NCBI RefSeq assembly: GCF_905220415.1
Contig: NC_059556.1
Span: forward strand, 7,886,501 to 7,950,500
Direction of reading: 5' to 3'
DNA length: 64,000 nucleotides
Origin: Colias croceus
Taxonomy: Eukaryota; Arthropoda; Insecta; Lepidoptera; Pieridae
Of the stretch, positions 46,798 to 58,019 are shown piece after piece (position 1 is the first letter of the stretch; every line of letters starts with the position of its first letter). The translations under genes and the position numbers were made by a program. The notes under the pieces were generated by a model. The model worked only from the letters and a program-made list of their open reading frames with translations. It made no database searches and had not been told where the DNA came from.

Positions 46798-47690
46798 TTA
46801 TTGTAGATCCCGCACCTTGGTAGTGAGTGGGGAGAGATTTCTTATTATAATAAGAATATCCTTTATCATATATTCATGGGATAAATATCCAACATTTTGT
46901 TGATATTTTCGATAATTATAATGCGTTGTAAGAATTAATCTCGGAGCATCAACTAAATTTTCCGCCATTGATGTTATAAGCACAGTTCCATAAAATCTCC
47001 TGTATTATTATTTTAGTAACAAAGCGCAGAATTTTAGTAAATTGAGGAAATAATCTAGTAGACAGCTAATGTCCTAAATGTGGTCGCTTGGAAGTAGCTG
47101 TCAATCCTCTTATCTTAATCCTAGGTAATGTGGCTACGAAACAAGCGTTTTTTTTGTCCTAAAATTAAGATAATAATATTGTCCTAATATTTATATTTAA
47201 TGCAAAATTGTCTTTTAAAGATTATAATTATTTTTGCGTTCTTACACAATATATTTTTTAAATAATACACTGTTTTTTTACACTCATAATATAGAGGTAA
47301 CATTTTACAACTTATATGTCACCAGAAGATAACTAAATTATTTCGCACTACATTAATTAATTACATACATTAATTATTAAATAATATTAATTATTATCAT
47401 TATATTGTCTCCTTTTTCCATAAATTAACCCAAGTAGAGCCGGGATATAGCCCATATTATAAGAACTTGTTGTTCCTAAATTCACGCTTATTTTGTGGCT
47501 CCCAATACGTTAATTATTCATTAACTACTTTCAACATGCACTAAAATTAAAGAGATTTATACATAAACTCACACGATATATTTACAGTTTGGAATAAAGT
47601 TTTCACTGGAATAAAATATTCAGTTCATCGTATCTGTAATTTCAATTTGTAATTCTGTAATTTCAAAAAATTGATTACCGTCTAGATAAG
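46798..47690. other. AT-rich spacer, nothing assigned
   Basis: A minus-strand ORF at 46798-46983 is of chance length. No repeat is recognised. Confidence 0.45.
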
Positions 47691-47694
47691 CGAA

Positions 47695-47840
47695 TGCAGG
47701 TTTTTTCTGCTCTAAAATTTAACAAATTGTAGACTAAAACCTTCCTCAAGAACTACGCTATCCACTGGTAAAAAAAATGAAAATCGGTTAAGTAGTTTTT
47801 GAGTTTATCTCGCACAGACGAAGGGATAACGCAGCGGATG
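47695..47840 (-). mobile_element. Degenerate Helitron-like element, family E relative
   Basis: On the minus strand: CGTTATCCCTTCGTCTGTGC, CAAAAACTACTTAACCGATT and GGAAGGTTTTAGTCTACAAT follow the family E order. The GC-rich 3' end is lost. Confidence 0.5.
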
Positions 47841-47843
47841 AGA

Positions 47844-48011
47844 TCTTAATATATATAAATCTCGTGTCACAATGTTTGTCCTCAATGGACTCCTAAACCA
47901 CTCAACCGATTATAATAAAATTCGCACACCATGTGCGGTTCGATCCAACTTGAGAGATAGGATAGTTTAAACATGTAGGTACCACGGGCGAAGCCGGGGC
48001 GGACCACTAGT
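47844..48011 (+). mobile_element. Helitron-like non-autonomous element, family G
   Basis: TC at 47844-47845 after a host A; CTAGT ends at 48011. It lies three bases from the degenerate copy at 47695, so it inserted at or beside that element's 5' end. Confidence 0.82.
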
Positions 48012-48371
48012 AGTTTTATAAAATGTAATGTTGAATTATTAATTTGAAATAAAATTATAGTTTGCTGTTTGACGCCTAGCAAATTATGGGTCAGCTGGTA
48101 TATAAATTACATTTGAATACAACTTAAACAAGGCGTTATTAACCTACTATTTCTCTAATCCAATCTAAAAGTCATAAAACAAATTCAACCACCTTGAAAT
48201 TGGCTATAAACTGTCATGATTTTATTACTTCCTAAATAATTATTGTTTTAATAGCTCTACTGTTCTTTTAATTTATGTTCAAAATGCCAAAATAGTTGAG
48301 GATAATTTATAATAAACAGGGTAAAAAACCGGAGGAGGTCTTGGAATCAGTCCTCACGCCAGAATCAACTA
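48012..48371. other. AT-rich spacer, nothing assigned
   Basis: I see no gene or repeat here. Confidence 0.4.
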
Positions 48372-48480
48372 CTTAATATTATAAATGCGAAAGTTTGTAA
48401 GGACGAATGTTTGTTATTCTTTCATGAAGAAACTACTGGACGGATTTGGATTAAAAATTACAGTAATAGATGTTATGCGT
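48372..48480 (+). mobile_element. Helitron-like 5' fragment, family B
   Basis: TTAATATTATAAATGCGAAA and GTTTGTAAGGACGAATGTTT, then CTACTGGACGGATTTGG; no 3' end follows. A complete family D copy starts 13 bases later. Confidence 0.6.
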
Positions 48481-48492
48481 CAAACTATCACA

Positions 48493-48667
48493 TCTTCTTA
48501 TATATAAAAATGAATCCCAAAATGTGTTGGTAAGCGCATAACTTGTGAACGGCTTAACCGATTTCGTTAATTCTTTTTTTTATAATATTCCTTGAAGTTC
48601 GTGAATGGTTCTTATGTAGAGAAAACGTGAATATGTACCACGGGCGAAGCCGGGGCGGACCGCTAGT
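48493..48667 (+). mobile_element. Helitron-like non-autonomous element, family D
   Basis: TCTTCTTATATATAAAAATG starts at 48493 after a host A; GGCGGACCGCTAGT ends at 48667. Nearly intact. Confidence 0.82.
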
Positions 48668-48677
48668 AAGTAATAAA

Positions 48678-48712
48678 TTACCCGCGCCCGCGGTTTTGTC
48701 CGCGTGCGGGGA
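48678..48712 (-). mobile_element. Probable orphan Helitron-like 3' hairpin
   Basis: CCCGCGCCCGCGGTTTTGTC followed by CGCGTGCGGGG is a drifted form of the GC-rich 3' end seen in families A and B, on the minus strand. No body is recognised upstream or downstream. Confidence 0.35.
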
Positions 48713-49115
48713 TTTTCAACTTTTGCATTATATCACTAAGTTATGTTATAGTCAAGAAATATTTTTAAGAATATCTTGCATCGAAAAAATATATTGAATG
48801 CAGACAAAGTTAGGAGAAAAAGCTTCTAGTGTACATTAGACTTTGTAACGGTCATGTAAGTAGGTATGCGTCATACGCCCGCATTTTTTGTTCCAACGCT
48901 ACGGTACGTGATCCCGAGGTATTTTGTATTTCCTGGGGTTTTATTACAGTCATATTGAATCGGTCGAAGTAAACATGGATAAACATTGAATAGTTTTATC
49001 GTTACATCATCATTTTTAATGTTGGCGATTGCTTTAACAGCTTTGCGGTCGACAACTGCGCGCTTTAAACGCAGTTTCATTCCGCGCACAACAGTCATAT
49101 GGAACCAGCTTCCTA
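48713..49115. other. Spacer, less AT-rich, nothing assigned
   Basis: A minus-strand ORF (48871-49098) has no motif. It may belong to the body of the following LINE remnant, but the match cannot be shown. Confidence 0.35.
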
Positions 49116-49300
49116 GCGCGGTATTCCCGAATGGTTACCAATCTGGGGACCTTTAAGAAGAGATCGTTTTCTTTTCTAAAAGGCCGGCAACACTCTCCCA
49201 ATGTCCCTGTCATTGTGGGTGCTTATGGGCGACGCTGACCGCTTACCATCAGGCGTCGCGTCTGCTCTGTTGCCTCCTCTCTAATCAAGAAAAAAACAAA
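49116..49300 (+). mobile_element. LINE 3' end
   Basis: A short C-terminal coding remnant reads GTFKKRSFSFLKGRQHSPNV and ends at a TGA near 49234. The 3' UTR CATCAGGCGTCGCGTCTGCT and CTGTTGCCTCCTCTC then leads to an A-rich end. The same tail in the opposite orientation is nested in another LINE at 54268-54377. Confidence 0.65.
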
Positions 49301-49811
49301 CTACCGAATTTGCATTTTTAATGCAATTGCTTTAACGAACCACTGAAAACCAAAAAATTTTGTGCAGAATGCATGAATTCATGTAACATTTAACGATCGC
49401 CTGGGCGATCATTTCTTTATTTATTTATATTTATGTTATCCTTTCTTTATTTATTTATATTTATGTTCGAAGAACAAAAATACAGAATTAGCGGCAAAAT
49501 CAATTATGTTATATTAGAAAAATTTTATAATTATCAAACTCAAACATGTATTTTTATATAAGATTTCTTCTAGAAGCACATTTACCAATTTGGAAAGCAT
49601 TTCATCAACTTTAACTCTTGCAAAACCTACGAAGAGTTCACTGGAAGCATATCCCAGAAACAATGAAAGTATATGACGTAATGTTATTATAAAATTTGAA
49701 CTTTTAATAACCAGTAACCACTAAAGCACCTGAGTCAGACGTCTGGGATAACATCGGCGCCGTCCGTCTAATTTGTTATTACGACTTAGAATAACATTTT
49801 TATTCTGTTAA
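49301..49811. other. AT-rich spacer with a small tandem duplication
   Basis: TTTCTTTATTTATTTATATT and TATGTT occur twice in tandem (about 49412-49434 and 49442-49466). No gene is seen. Confidence 0.4.
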
Positions 49812-49986
49812 GGGCTGATTTTTCAATCCTTGGTTAAAACTTATTCATCGAATAACGTATTAAACCACCATTTCAAAAATGTATTCTAATTGTCCGTATA
49901 AGACAGTTTACAGGTGACATTTTAAAATGTTCGTGTAATACTTTATTGGACGGATAAATTTTAACCAAAGATTGAAAAATAAGCCC
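49812..49986. mobile_element. PIF/Harbinger-like MITE, 175 bp, TAA target duplication
   Basis: The left end is GGGCTGATTTTTCAATCCTT; the right end on the other strand is GGGCTTATTTTTCAATCTTT; both go on with GGTTAAAA. TAA flanks each end exactly (49809-49811 and 49987-49989). The centre is non-coding. Confidence 0.8.
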
Positions 49987-50313
49987 TAAGAATACAAATT
50001 ACTGTAAGATCTTAATTCGTGCAATTAAATATTTTAAGCCGTTGAATGCAAAAATAATTGGAGCTTAAAATGAAAATGTAACGAAAAATTATAAAACCCG
50101 TTTGGGTTATGTTATAGTTACCCACAAGAAATAGTTTTTGTTAATTAGCAAGTTAGAAATATTTTTGTAATAAATTAAGGATTATAAGTCCTTTTGTAGC
50201 AGAGCTTGTTAATTCATAGAATATAATATTTTTACCTACAAACATTTGTTTCTTATATGTGAACGAGAAATAGATTCAGTCGTACTCTGTGTGAAGTGGT
50301 AATAAACACTTTT
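49987..50313. other. AT-rich spacer, nothing assigned
   Basis: I see no gene or repeat here. Confidence 0.45.
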
Positions 50314-50500
50314 TTGAAGTGAAACATCTTTATCGGGGTTGGAAAAAAATTTAGTGTAACATTTTTTCGTTACGCGTGACATGTTTCCGTTACGCGCCAT
50401 CTTTTTCTTATCCCTACCACGCGTGATTCGACGTATTTCTGTAAAGTTGCATATAGTACATTATTTTTTTTAAATAAGGTCATAAAGAAATTTCCCTTCT
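50314..50500. mobile_element. MITE type 2 with TGAAGTGAAAC ends
   Basis: A second copy of the element at 36278-36457, with the same interior TTACGCGTGACAT and CCACGCGTGATTCGACG. The right terminal repeat has mutated to AAAGAAATTTCCCTTC. After the element both copies run into a similar TACACGCACACATTTTTT, which suggests the repeated unit extends further right than the TIR shows. Confidence 0.72.
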
Positions 50501-50857
50501 TACGTGTGTACACGCACACATTTTTTTATATAAGTAGGTACCTCAACATTCATTTATGCTAACAAGATCACTTTAAGAAATAAACACATCCTGAAATGTA
50601 ATTATAGAGAGTGCAATACAACAGTGAGACACCCAGTCGCCTTTAACTGTTTATTATTATCTATTTATTGTTAACTGATAAACAAGTTTGGAACATCGTA
50701 AGAGGTGGAATATTATGTATGACGTGTATGTACGTGATAATGTGAATCATGTGATGTAATGTGCGTAAGTATTGGGTCATTTTTTTCATTATGAAAATCC
50801 AAAGTAATAGTAAAACTTATGACCTTCTTTTCAGACGTTGCTATAGTATCATCATCA
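50501..50857. other. AT-rich spacer, nothing assigned
   Basis: A short (ATC)n patch lies at 50848-50860 at the insertion site of the next element. Confidence 0.4.
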
Positions 50858-51046
50858 TCACTACATAGTATAAAACAAAGTCGCTTTCTCTGTCCCTATG
50901 TCCCTTTGTATGCTTAAATCTTTAAAACTACGCAACGGATTTTGATGCGGTTTTTTTAATAGATAGAGTGATTCAAGAGGAAGGTTTTAGTATATAATTT
51001 ATTAGGTTTTAGACAAAGCGAGCGAAGCCGCGGGCGGTAAGCTAGT
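50858..51046 (+). mobile_element. Helitron-like non-autonomous element, family E, best copy
   Basis: TC at 50858-50859 after a host A, then ACTACATAGTATAAAACAAA; the end GCGGGCGGTAAGCTAGT is at 51046. This copy best shows both termini of the family. Confidence 0.82.
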
Positions 51047-51571
51047 TAATTAATAAAGATATAAATGTGGAAGAGTTTATCACTAAGAGGAATTCCTAGA
51101 ATATAGTTTTTTTGTCATTATTCATCGTTGCAGACTGCAGTTAACTACATATTATACAATACGTATAAAAACTAAGCCAAAATTGTAACCTACAATAAGT
51201 ATAAAGGTATAGTACTTTATTATATTTTCTTTGGTGTAACCAACTGTAAAAAACTAATATTTTCGTCTTGAATTTTGCTATTCAGCGAGTGTTTCTGTAT
51301 AAATAAGATAATATTTTAGATAGAGCGCTTTAAGTGGATTAAGCTAGACTTTGGCTCGTATTTGCATTTTGCTTTTAAGGAAGCTTTCTGGCGAGCTTTC
51401 TTTATTGAATGGAGACGTGCTGGATGCCTTCAAGTGTTCCTTGCTTCGTGTATTGTGAATTATATTAAATTATAACTGTATAGTGTATATTGTTAGGAAA
51501 TTATAATATAATTATAAGTAGTATTGTACCTTAGTTATAACGTTATTATATTGTTAAGAAATTATTAGTTT
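51047..51571. other. AT-rich spacer, nothing assigned
   Basis: I see no gene or repeat here. Confidence 0.45.
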
Positions 51572-51780
51572 ACTAGCTTTTCGCCCGCGTTTTCGAATAA
51601 AAACCCGCATAGTTCCCGTACTTGTAGGATTTCCGGGATAAAACCTATTCTATGTGTTAATCCAAGATACCCTCTATATATGTGCTAAATTTCATTGTAA
51701 TCGGTTCATTAGTATTTGCGTGAAAGAGTAACAAACATACACATATATTCTCACAAACTTTCGATTTTATATTATTAGTA
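51572..51780 (-). mobile_element. Helitron-like element, family B, divergent
   Basis: On the minus strand: CTACTAATAATATAAAATCG ... ACCGATTACAATGAAATTTA ... CGCGGGCGAAAAGCTAGT. The hairpin arm is partly deleted and the 5' end drifted. Confidence 0.7.
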
Positions 51781-52041
51781 GCTTTTGTTATAACTTTATG
51801 ATATTATTAAGAATTTGTTTGAGAAACCAAGTGTTTTTGGAGTTAACATACCTACACTAATTTATTATGGAGGTTGCTACGATAACCAAAGTAATTTGAA
51901 CTATGTTAGTTTATTTATTATTAAGTTACATTGTGTTCTATGTTTAAATTTTTTTATGCTGAATATGTTTTATATAGACATGGTTATAATATTATAACCT
52001 GCTTGTTATGTTTAATTTTATTATATTTACGCACTTTTTAA

Positions 52042-52240
52042 TCTATACTAATATTATAAAGCTGAAGAGTTTGTTTGTTTGTTTGTTTGAACGCGCTAAT
52101 CTCGGGAACTACTGGTCCGATTTGAAAAATTCTTTCGGTGTTAGATAGCTCATTTATCGAGGAAGGCTATAGCTTTATATCATCACGCTACGACCAACGG
52201 GAGGGGAGCCACGGGGGTGAAACCGCGCGGAGCAGCTAGT
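52042..52240 (+). mobile_element. Helitron-like non-autonomous element, family F
   Basis: TC at 52042-52043 after a host A, then TATACTAATATTATAAAGCT. The 3' end GAAACCGCGCGGAGCAGCTA finishes with CTAGT at 52240. The (GTTT)n tract is at 52069-52090. Confidence 0.82.
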
Positions 52241-53158
52241 ATTGAATACAAGGCATAAGGTAAAAAGAATTGCTTTCCGCGCTTTACAAAAACTGTATTT
52301 TAGAAAGAAAATGTCAGTATAATTTTCTTCAACTTGTCCAATCGATCAAAGTAAAATACTAGTTGATGATATTGTAATAAATTACTAGTTTAAAAGGAAA
52401 GGTTAAAATAAATGTATCGAAACGAGTTCTCGGTAAAGCATCGTTATATCGATATCCAGAAACGATTATTCAGTGTGACGAATCATATTAGCAAAGAATA
52501 TGCAACTTGTAGACTTGGCTATTTGTTTCAATTTCTATAATACAGTGAGTATTTATTAACTTACTGTATTTATTGCTAATATATTAAAACATTTTTAAGA
52601 ATAGAAATAAAATGGATTATATGGGATTCAGACCTGCGTCCTTTGTGTTATCGTGTAGGTAGATAGTAATAATAGGAATATTTTAATTTACAATGACGAC
52701 CATAATCGCACATAGAAACTTCAATTATCTCCCTTAGTTTGAAATAAATAATTTAATTGTGATTTCTTATAAAACACAATATGCACAGACACTTGCAGAC
52801 AAAGAAATCACAAAAAATTGAAAAAAGCAAGGAAATAGAAGAATTCTAGAATGCATATTATTTCTTTTCACCGTCCGCCAAGTTCTAGTTTAAATTATTT
52901 TTTAACCCTTCTGTATTAAAACTAATCTATGACAGACATTATTATTTTCAAATTAAGGTTGCACTGTCTGTATGTAAAATACGATTACGAGGAACGATTA
53001 AATAGATATAAAATCTAATATGTACAAGTATTTAGTACGTTATTATTGATACAATCATGCTTTCTGTTTAATAGCATAATAGTTGATAACTGTTCGTAAA
53101 AGCTTGCAAAAAGCAAAATACGCATTAACTTACGTTGACTAGGTAGTTTATTATTTAA
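52241..53158. other. AT-rich spacer, nothing assigned
   Basis: I see no gene or repeat here. Confidence 0.45.
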
Positions 53159-53381
53159 TCCATACTAATATTATAAATGCGAAAGTAACTCTGTCTGTCT
53201 GTCTGTCTGTTACTCAATCACGCCTTAACTACTGAACCAATTTGCATGAAATTTGGTATAGAGATATTTTGATACCCGAGAAAGGACATAGGATAGGATT
53301 TATCCCGGATATCCCACGGGAACGGGAACTATGCGGGTTTTTCTTTGAATGCGCGGGCGATGCCGCGGGTGGAAAGCTAGT
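53159..53381 (+). mobile_element. Helitron-like non-autonomous element, family A
   Basis: TC at 53159-53160 after a host A, (CTGT)n at 53190-53210, hairpin GCGCGGGCGATGCCGCGGG and CTAGT ending at 53381. The ORF at 53242-53439 is a shadow of this repeat. Confidence 0.83.
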
Positions 53382-54204
53382 AATTTATAAGGGGTTTTGT
53401 TTGAATTGCATTGTAAGTGTGAATGAAATGAAGTCGTAATAATAATAATATGCGACGATTTTTTTATGGCTGTTTGTAATCCTAAACTTACAGATTAGTA
53501 GTAACATAGGCGGGCTACTTTTTAAGGTAATTAAATAGGGTAATTGTATATAAAGTAATAAATTAAAATTACATAAGGTAATTGTAGTTATCAAACAAAG
53601 TATGAAAATACTCTAAGTATCATTTTTGCAAATGCATTGCGAAAACAATGTGATACAAATTTAAGTAGGTGAGATTAGAGATTTAGAGACAAGATGAAAA
53701 CTGGTAAAACATGAATTATAGGAAACTAATAGTAATTATAATTCTACATAAAACTGTATGTACTGTTATATCATATTATAAATACATTACAAGTAACACT
53801 ATTTCGCTCTGATTGATGACAATGACTCATCGCTTTTGCGAAAGCGAGCCAACTTTTTGCCTTTTTAGATTTCAGGTTCCCTGACTCGTAGTGATGTTTT
53901 TATTATTTGTACTTAAAGATGTGGAGAGAAATAAAATCAATATATTTGAGATGAATTAGTGCTGAATTTTATCAGACAATGAAAGGTTCTCTATTTGTAG
54001 AGCATTCCTTAAAGCTTTTCACTAAGCACTTTTAAACATGTTTTCCTTCTTTTAAAGATTTATATGATTCACTTTATTATGTAAAGCGCTGTAGAGCGCG
54101 CAATATGAGCATATTTTTAGCTGTGTGGTGATGTTCGTTTATTAGGTTATACTTATATGAGAAAATTAGGACCATATTATATCGTCACATCGTCAAATAA
54201 TATT
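53382..54204. other. AT-rich spacer, nothing assigned
   Basis: I see no gene or dispersed repeat here. CGCTTTTGCGAAAGCG near 53830 is a small hairpin. Confidence 0.4.
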
Positions 54205-54267
54205 CCTTCCTTTATATGAAGGGTTGTCTGGTAGAGATCGCTACCTAGCAATAAGGCCGCCTTTTGC

Positions 54268-54377
54268 TTTTTTTATATAAGAGGAGGCAACAGAGCAGAC
54301 GCGTCACCTGATGTTAAGTGCACTGCGTCGCCCATAGGCACCAGCAATTCCGGGGACATTGTTAGTGCGTTGCCGGA
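54268..54377 (-). mobile_element. Nested LINE tail, opposite orientation
   Basis: On the minus strand: CTATGGGCGACGCAGTGCAC, CATCAGGTGACGCGTCTGCT and CTGTTGCCTCCTC, then a short A-run. This is the same family as 49116-49300. It sits inside the 54205-54490 element. Confidence 0.6.
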
Positions 54378-54391
54378 AACAATGTCCCCGG
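54350..54391. repeat. Inverted repeat, 14-bp perfect arms
   Basis: CCGGGGACATTGTT at 54350-54363 and its complement at 54378-54391 flank a 14-base loop. It spans the right junction of the nested LINE tail, so it may be a junction by-product. Confidence 0.75.
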
Positions 54392-54490
54392 CCTGCTTGT
54401 TTTATAATTATTATGTGTTGTGTGCTTTTCCACTTGTATTTATTTATTTATAAGCAATAAAGAATATTCGTACATTCATTCATTAATATT

Positions 54491-55171
54491 CTCAAATTAT
54501 GCAGCTTCTAAATTTATAGGTGCAAATATCACAAGAATACAATTAACTTGTTATTCTAACTAACAAAAAATACTATACAGAACCCCATGCTTTCGCTACA
54601 AGTCACGTATCATTAACGTACGCCAAAGTTTTTTTACAAATCGTTTCACAGACGGGTATCGAACCTAACCTCTATTGTCTCCAGGACACCTGCACTTTTG
54701 AGCTTTGGGTGCTCTTTACAACAATACAGACTACAAAAGGACGTAACAACCAGATTAAAAACATGCTAAAATCAACCTTCTTCCCTTTTTATTTGGTAGG
54801 GTTTGACTTGTGTGGATTTGGTTACGCAAATTTGTTGTTTTTATAATTGAAAGTTGATAGTGAGTCATCCACGTAATGCGGTTCACGTGTTAACAAGACG
54901 TTTTTTTGTTTTGGCTTGAAGAATACTTTTTATAAAGCATTTTTAAGACACATATTATAATCAAATTATACTTAGGTAATTATCATTTTATGTAATCAAT
55001 GAACTAGGTACCTATATGTTATTGAAATCTTACTTCTCAAAAAAATGCCTAAACATTTTGAGAGCTTTTGACATTCTTGTATTTTTTTTGTTCGCAGTAT
55101 TAATAGGTAATAATTTAATTAATTAAATCCTATAATGATATTTTTTGGAAAATTACAAACACCAATAGTAA
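54491..55171. other. AT-rich spacer with a tRNA-like relic
   Basis: On the minus strand, GTTAGGTTCGATACCCGTC (54645-54663) is a good B-box match, and AAAGCTCAAAAGTGCAGG about 40 bases before it is a poor A box. A worn tRNA-derived SINE is possible. Otherwise nothing is seen. Confidence 0.35.
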
Positions 55172-55382
55172 TCCATACTAATATTATAAATGCGAAAGTA
55201 ACTCTGTCTGTCTGTCTGTTACTCAATCATGCCTTAACTACTGAACCAATTTGCATGAAAATTGGTATAGAGAAATTTTGATACCCGAGAAAGGACATAG
55301 CCTACTTTTTACCCCGGGAAATAGGGGAACTATGCGGGTTTTTCTTTGACTGCGCGAGCGAAGCTGCGGGTGGAAAGCTAGT
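55172..55382 (+). mobile_element. Helitron-like non-autonomous element, family A
   Basis: TC at 55172-55173 after a host A; hairpin GCGCGAGCGAAGCTGCGGG; CTAGT ends at 55382. It has an internal deletion relative to 60673 between GGGAAATAGG and GGAACTATGC. Confidence 0.82.
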
Positions 55383-56454
55383 TAAGTAATAAAAGCTCAT
55401 ACTCTTGGTAAAAATCAATTTAAATTAATTAATGTCAATATAATGAACCATTTGTTTATAAAACACTTAAAATCTTAGACGCAAAATAAAACAATAAACA
55501 CACACGCATGCCTGAAGAATGCCGGCGGTTTCCGTTTACCTTTTTATACTTTATTTATATCAAACTTATGCACAGACTCCAATTTAGTATTTTAAAAATA
55601 AACGAACAAGTGATTCAAAAAATCGACCAGAAGATAAAATATTATTATATTTAACGATCTCAAATATTCGATCACAACTTCGCTCTTTATGTAGGTAAAT
55701 GTATTTCATTAATTAATTAAACTGATAACTATTTAATCGCGAATATCACTCTTGATATTGACTTCATTGTTCTTAATTGCAAACTATAACAATAAGTACA
55801 AAAAAAAAACAATATAATAAATAATATAAGATTTGTACAATTTACAACTTGGCTATTGAATCAAACTGAACCTCATAAATCTGCTGCTCCTTTTTTATTA
55901 AATTTCAAACTATCATTACTATTAAAGTGCAAACTTACGTCTCCTATATCCAAACTAATTTAATAATCAATGACTTCCTATACCCAAAAATATCCGTTAA
56001 CTAAAATTTGCATACACTGAGAATTCTCACCTAATAATTCAAAAAACATATTTGCTTAACGTTTTTGCAAGGACCATTCTCCTTTTTTTATTTAACACGT
56101 TAACTCCTTGTTTTGAATTAAAAAGTCATTTAGCAAATAGTTTATTTATTAAGGTCCCTTTGTGGGGTTATCAAATTGACCATGTGAATATACATTGATT
56201 AGAATAATATGATCATTCATTCGCAAAATTCATTTTGAATTTACATTTTTTTACTGTTCATTTGCATAGCAAGATGCAGGTTGTGAGATTTTTTGTGGAA
56301 CTCTGTAGGGAATAGGGTGTATGCAAGTTTTTTCTCTTGTTTTGTTTAAAAATTTGTGAAACGTTAAAATGCAAAAAATAAAACATTACACCGACTTTGC
56401 GGAAAGAGTTTAAGGAACGTTGCTGTTATTTATTTTATGGGAAAAATTTACTTA
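55383..56454. other. AT-rich spacer, nothing assigned
   Basis: I see no gene or repeat here. Confidence 0.45.
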
Positions 56455-56637
56455 CAATATTTCCAAAAAACAAACAAACAAACAAAAATACTTTATTGTG
56501 CACCAAGAAATAAAAATTACGAAAGTAAATATAAGAAATAGACACAGTTGAGCACAACAGGCGGTCTTATCGCTAAGACAGCGATCTCTTCCAGACAACC
56601 TGGTGGTCAAGGAAAAAACAGTGTACGTATAAGAACC
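56455..56637 (-). mobile_element. LINE 3' UTR with tandem tail
   Basis: On the minus strand: AGGTTGTCTGGAAGAGATCG, CTTAGCGATAAGACCGCCTG, then GCACAATAAAGTATTTTTG and a (TTTG)n tail at 56465-56483. The coding part is absent. Confidence 0.6.
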
Positions 56638-56639
56638 TA

Positions 56640-56738
56640 TAATTCAGCGATAAGATCGCCCTATATTATTACTTGTTTCGCTTGTAATTCTGTATTTAGT
56701 GTAGTTTAGAGTATAAAGATTTTCATTCATTCATTCTA
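56640..56738 (+). mobile_element. LINE 3' end, opposite strand to its neighbour
   Basis: TCAGCGATAAGATCGCCCTA, then a short UTR and GTATAAAGATTTTCATTCAT with a (CATT)n end. It starts within a few bases of the 5' side of the minus-strand fragment, so the two tails point away from each other. Confidence 0.5.
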
Positions 56739-57248
56739 TTTCATTTTTTTATAATAAGTATTATATTGCAATATATTATATTGCATCTACACCATGGCTA
56801 AAATTACGCTTCAAGTTAAAGATGAGATAAATGTAAATAAAATTTGTTATAAACCTTATTTGAACTTTAAATTCATCTCCGCAATTCAGCCTCATCAAGC
56901 AAAAATAACAAAACATTTGTCACTCTCAAATACTTGCATGTAAATTAGACGCAATACACCCCGATGTTTCAAACGAGAAATTTATACAAATATCTAAGTG
57001 CAAGCTTCTATTGTATGCATTTCCGTGGGATTTGCAGCAATGACATTTTTATTCTAAGTGTTTTGTTGTGCATAGCGGAAGTGATGCTGTTTTCTCTAGA
57101 AACACTTGATTGTATGAAATTAAAGTGTGAAATGAAATTTGTGGAATAAAATAATATTTGGATGTATGAAATAATGAGGTAGACAAGGTGGACAATTTGG
57201 TGGATAATTATTGCTTCATTAAAAAAGGCAAAAACGATATTATTATAT
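56739..57248. other. AT-rich spacer, nothing assigned
   Basis: An ORF at 56964-57149 is of chance length. Confidence 0.45.
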
Positions 57249-57443
57249 ACTAGCTGCTCCGCTCGGTTTCACTCCACTCCACTCCTGTTGGTCGTAGCGT
57301 GATGATATATACCCTATAGCCTTCCTCGATAAATGAGCTATGAAACACCGAAATAATTTTTCAAATCGGTCCAGTAGTTCCCGAGATTAGCGCGTTCAAA
57401 CAAACAAACAACAAACTCTTCAGCTTTATAATATTAGTATAGA
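57249..57443 (-). mobile_element. Helitron-like non-autonomous element, family F
   Basis: The 5' TC is at 57442-57443 on the minus strand after a host A; the 3' end GAAACCGAGCGGAGCAGCTA finishes with CTAGT at 57249. ACTCC is tandemly doubled in the GC-rich end. Confidence 0.82.
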
Positions 57444-58019
57444 TTGATATTATGTATAAAAAAATCACATTCACTGATTTTATTTGTTTAACGGTTGATG
57501 TATTCATGTATTCCGTATGTATTCAATTTAAATAAAGTTATTTTGGACATGCCTTTATTACTGAGTTCAACGGCTGAAACGACATTTTTCAAAATATAAA
57601 TCCTATCCAATAAGAAATATATGATTAAACTTAAAACTTAACACAACTGAATTTTAATTAACATTATTCCATGGGAACAAACCACTCCTCCAATAACACC
57701 CAAAACTGCATACATTCTCTTGATAAAGGGAATATTAATTTCCTCTAAGTGACCCCAAGTATCGATCGACCCTTAGGAATGCAAATTTTAACACCATCAC
57801 AAACAAATGCTAACCATTTCTTGTTTTCGCAAATGCAAGATATATGCAAATAGCATATACTTATTGACGTATTCAAATTGGCAGGATTATAGGTGATTGG
57901 TGTGACAAGTGTGTGAATTCACATACAAAAGTTTTCCCAAAGAGTATTTTAAATTTGACAATTTGTGGTATTTGCATTTGATTGATTTGAACGCTGATGA
58001 GGATTGTAATTTATCATAA
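57444..58019. other. AT-rich spacer, nothing assigned
   Basis: I see no gene or repeat here. Confidence 0.45.

Larger units (their letters stand above)
54205..54490 (+). mobile_element. LINE 3' UTR interrupted by a nested LINE tail
   Basis: GGTTGTCTGGTAGAGATCGC and AGCAATAAGGCCGCC (54219-54260) are the 3' UTR motif shared with 25110 and 56560. The continuation, AATGTCCCCGGCCTGCTTGT to CAATAAAGAATATTCGTACA and a (CATT)n end, resumes after the insert at 54268-54377. No coding part remains. Confidence 0.6.

Noticed and set aside
53242..53439. ORF with a product similar to that of another ORF at 60764-60964
   Set aside because: Both lie inside family A Helitron-like copies. The shared protein only reflects shared DNA, and other copies of the family break the frame.
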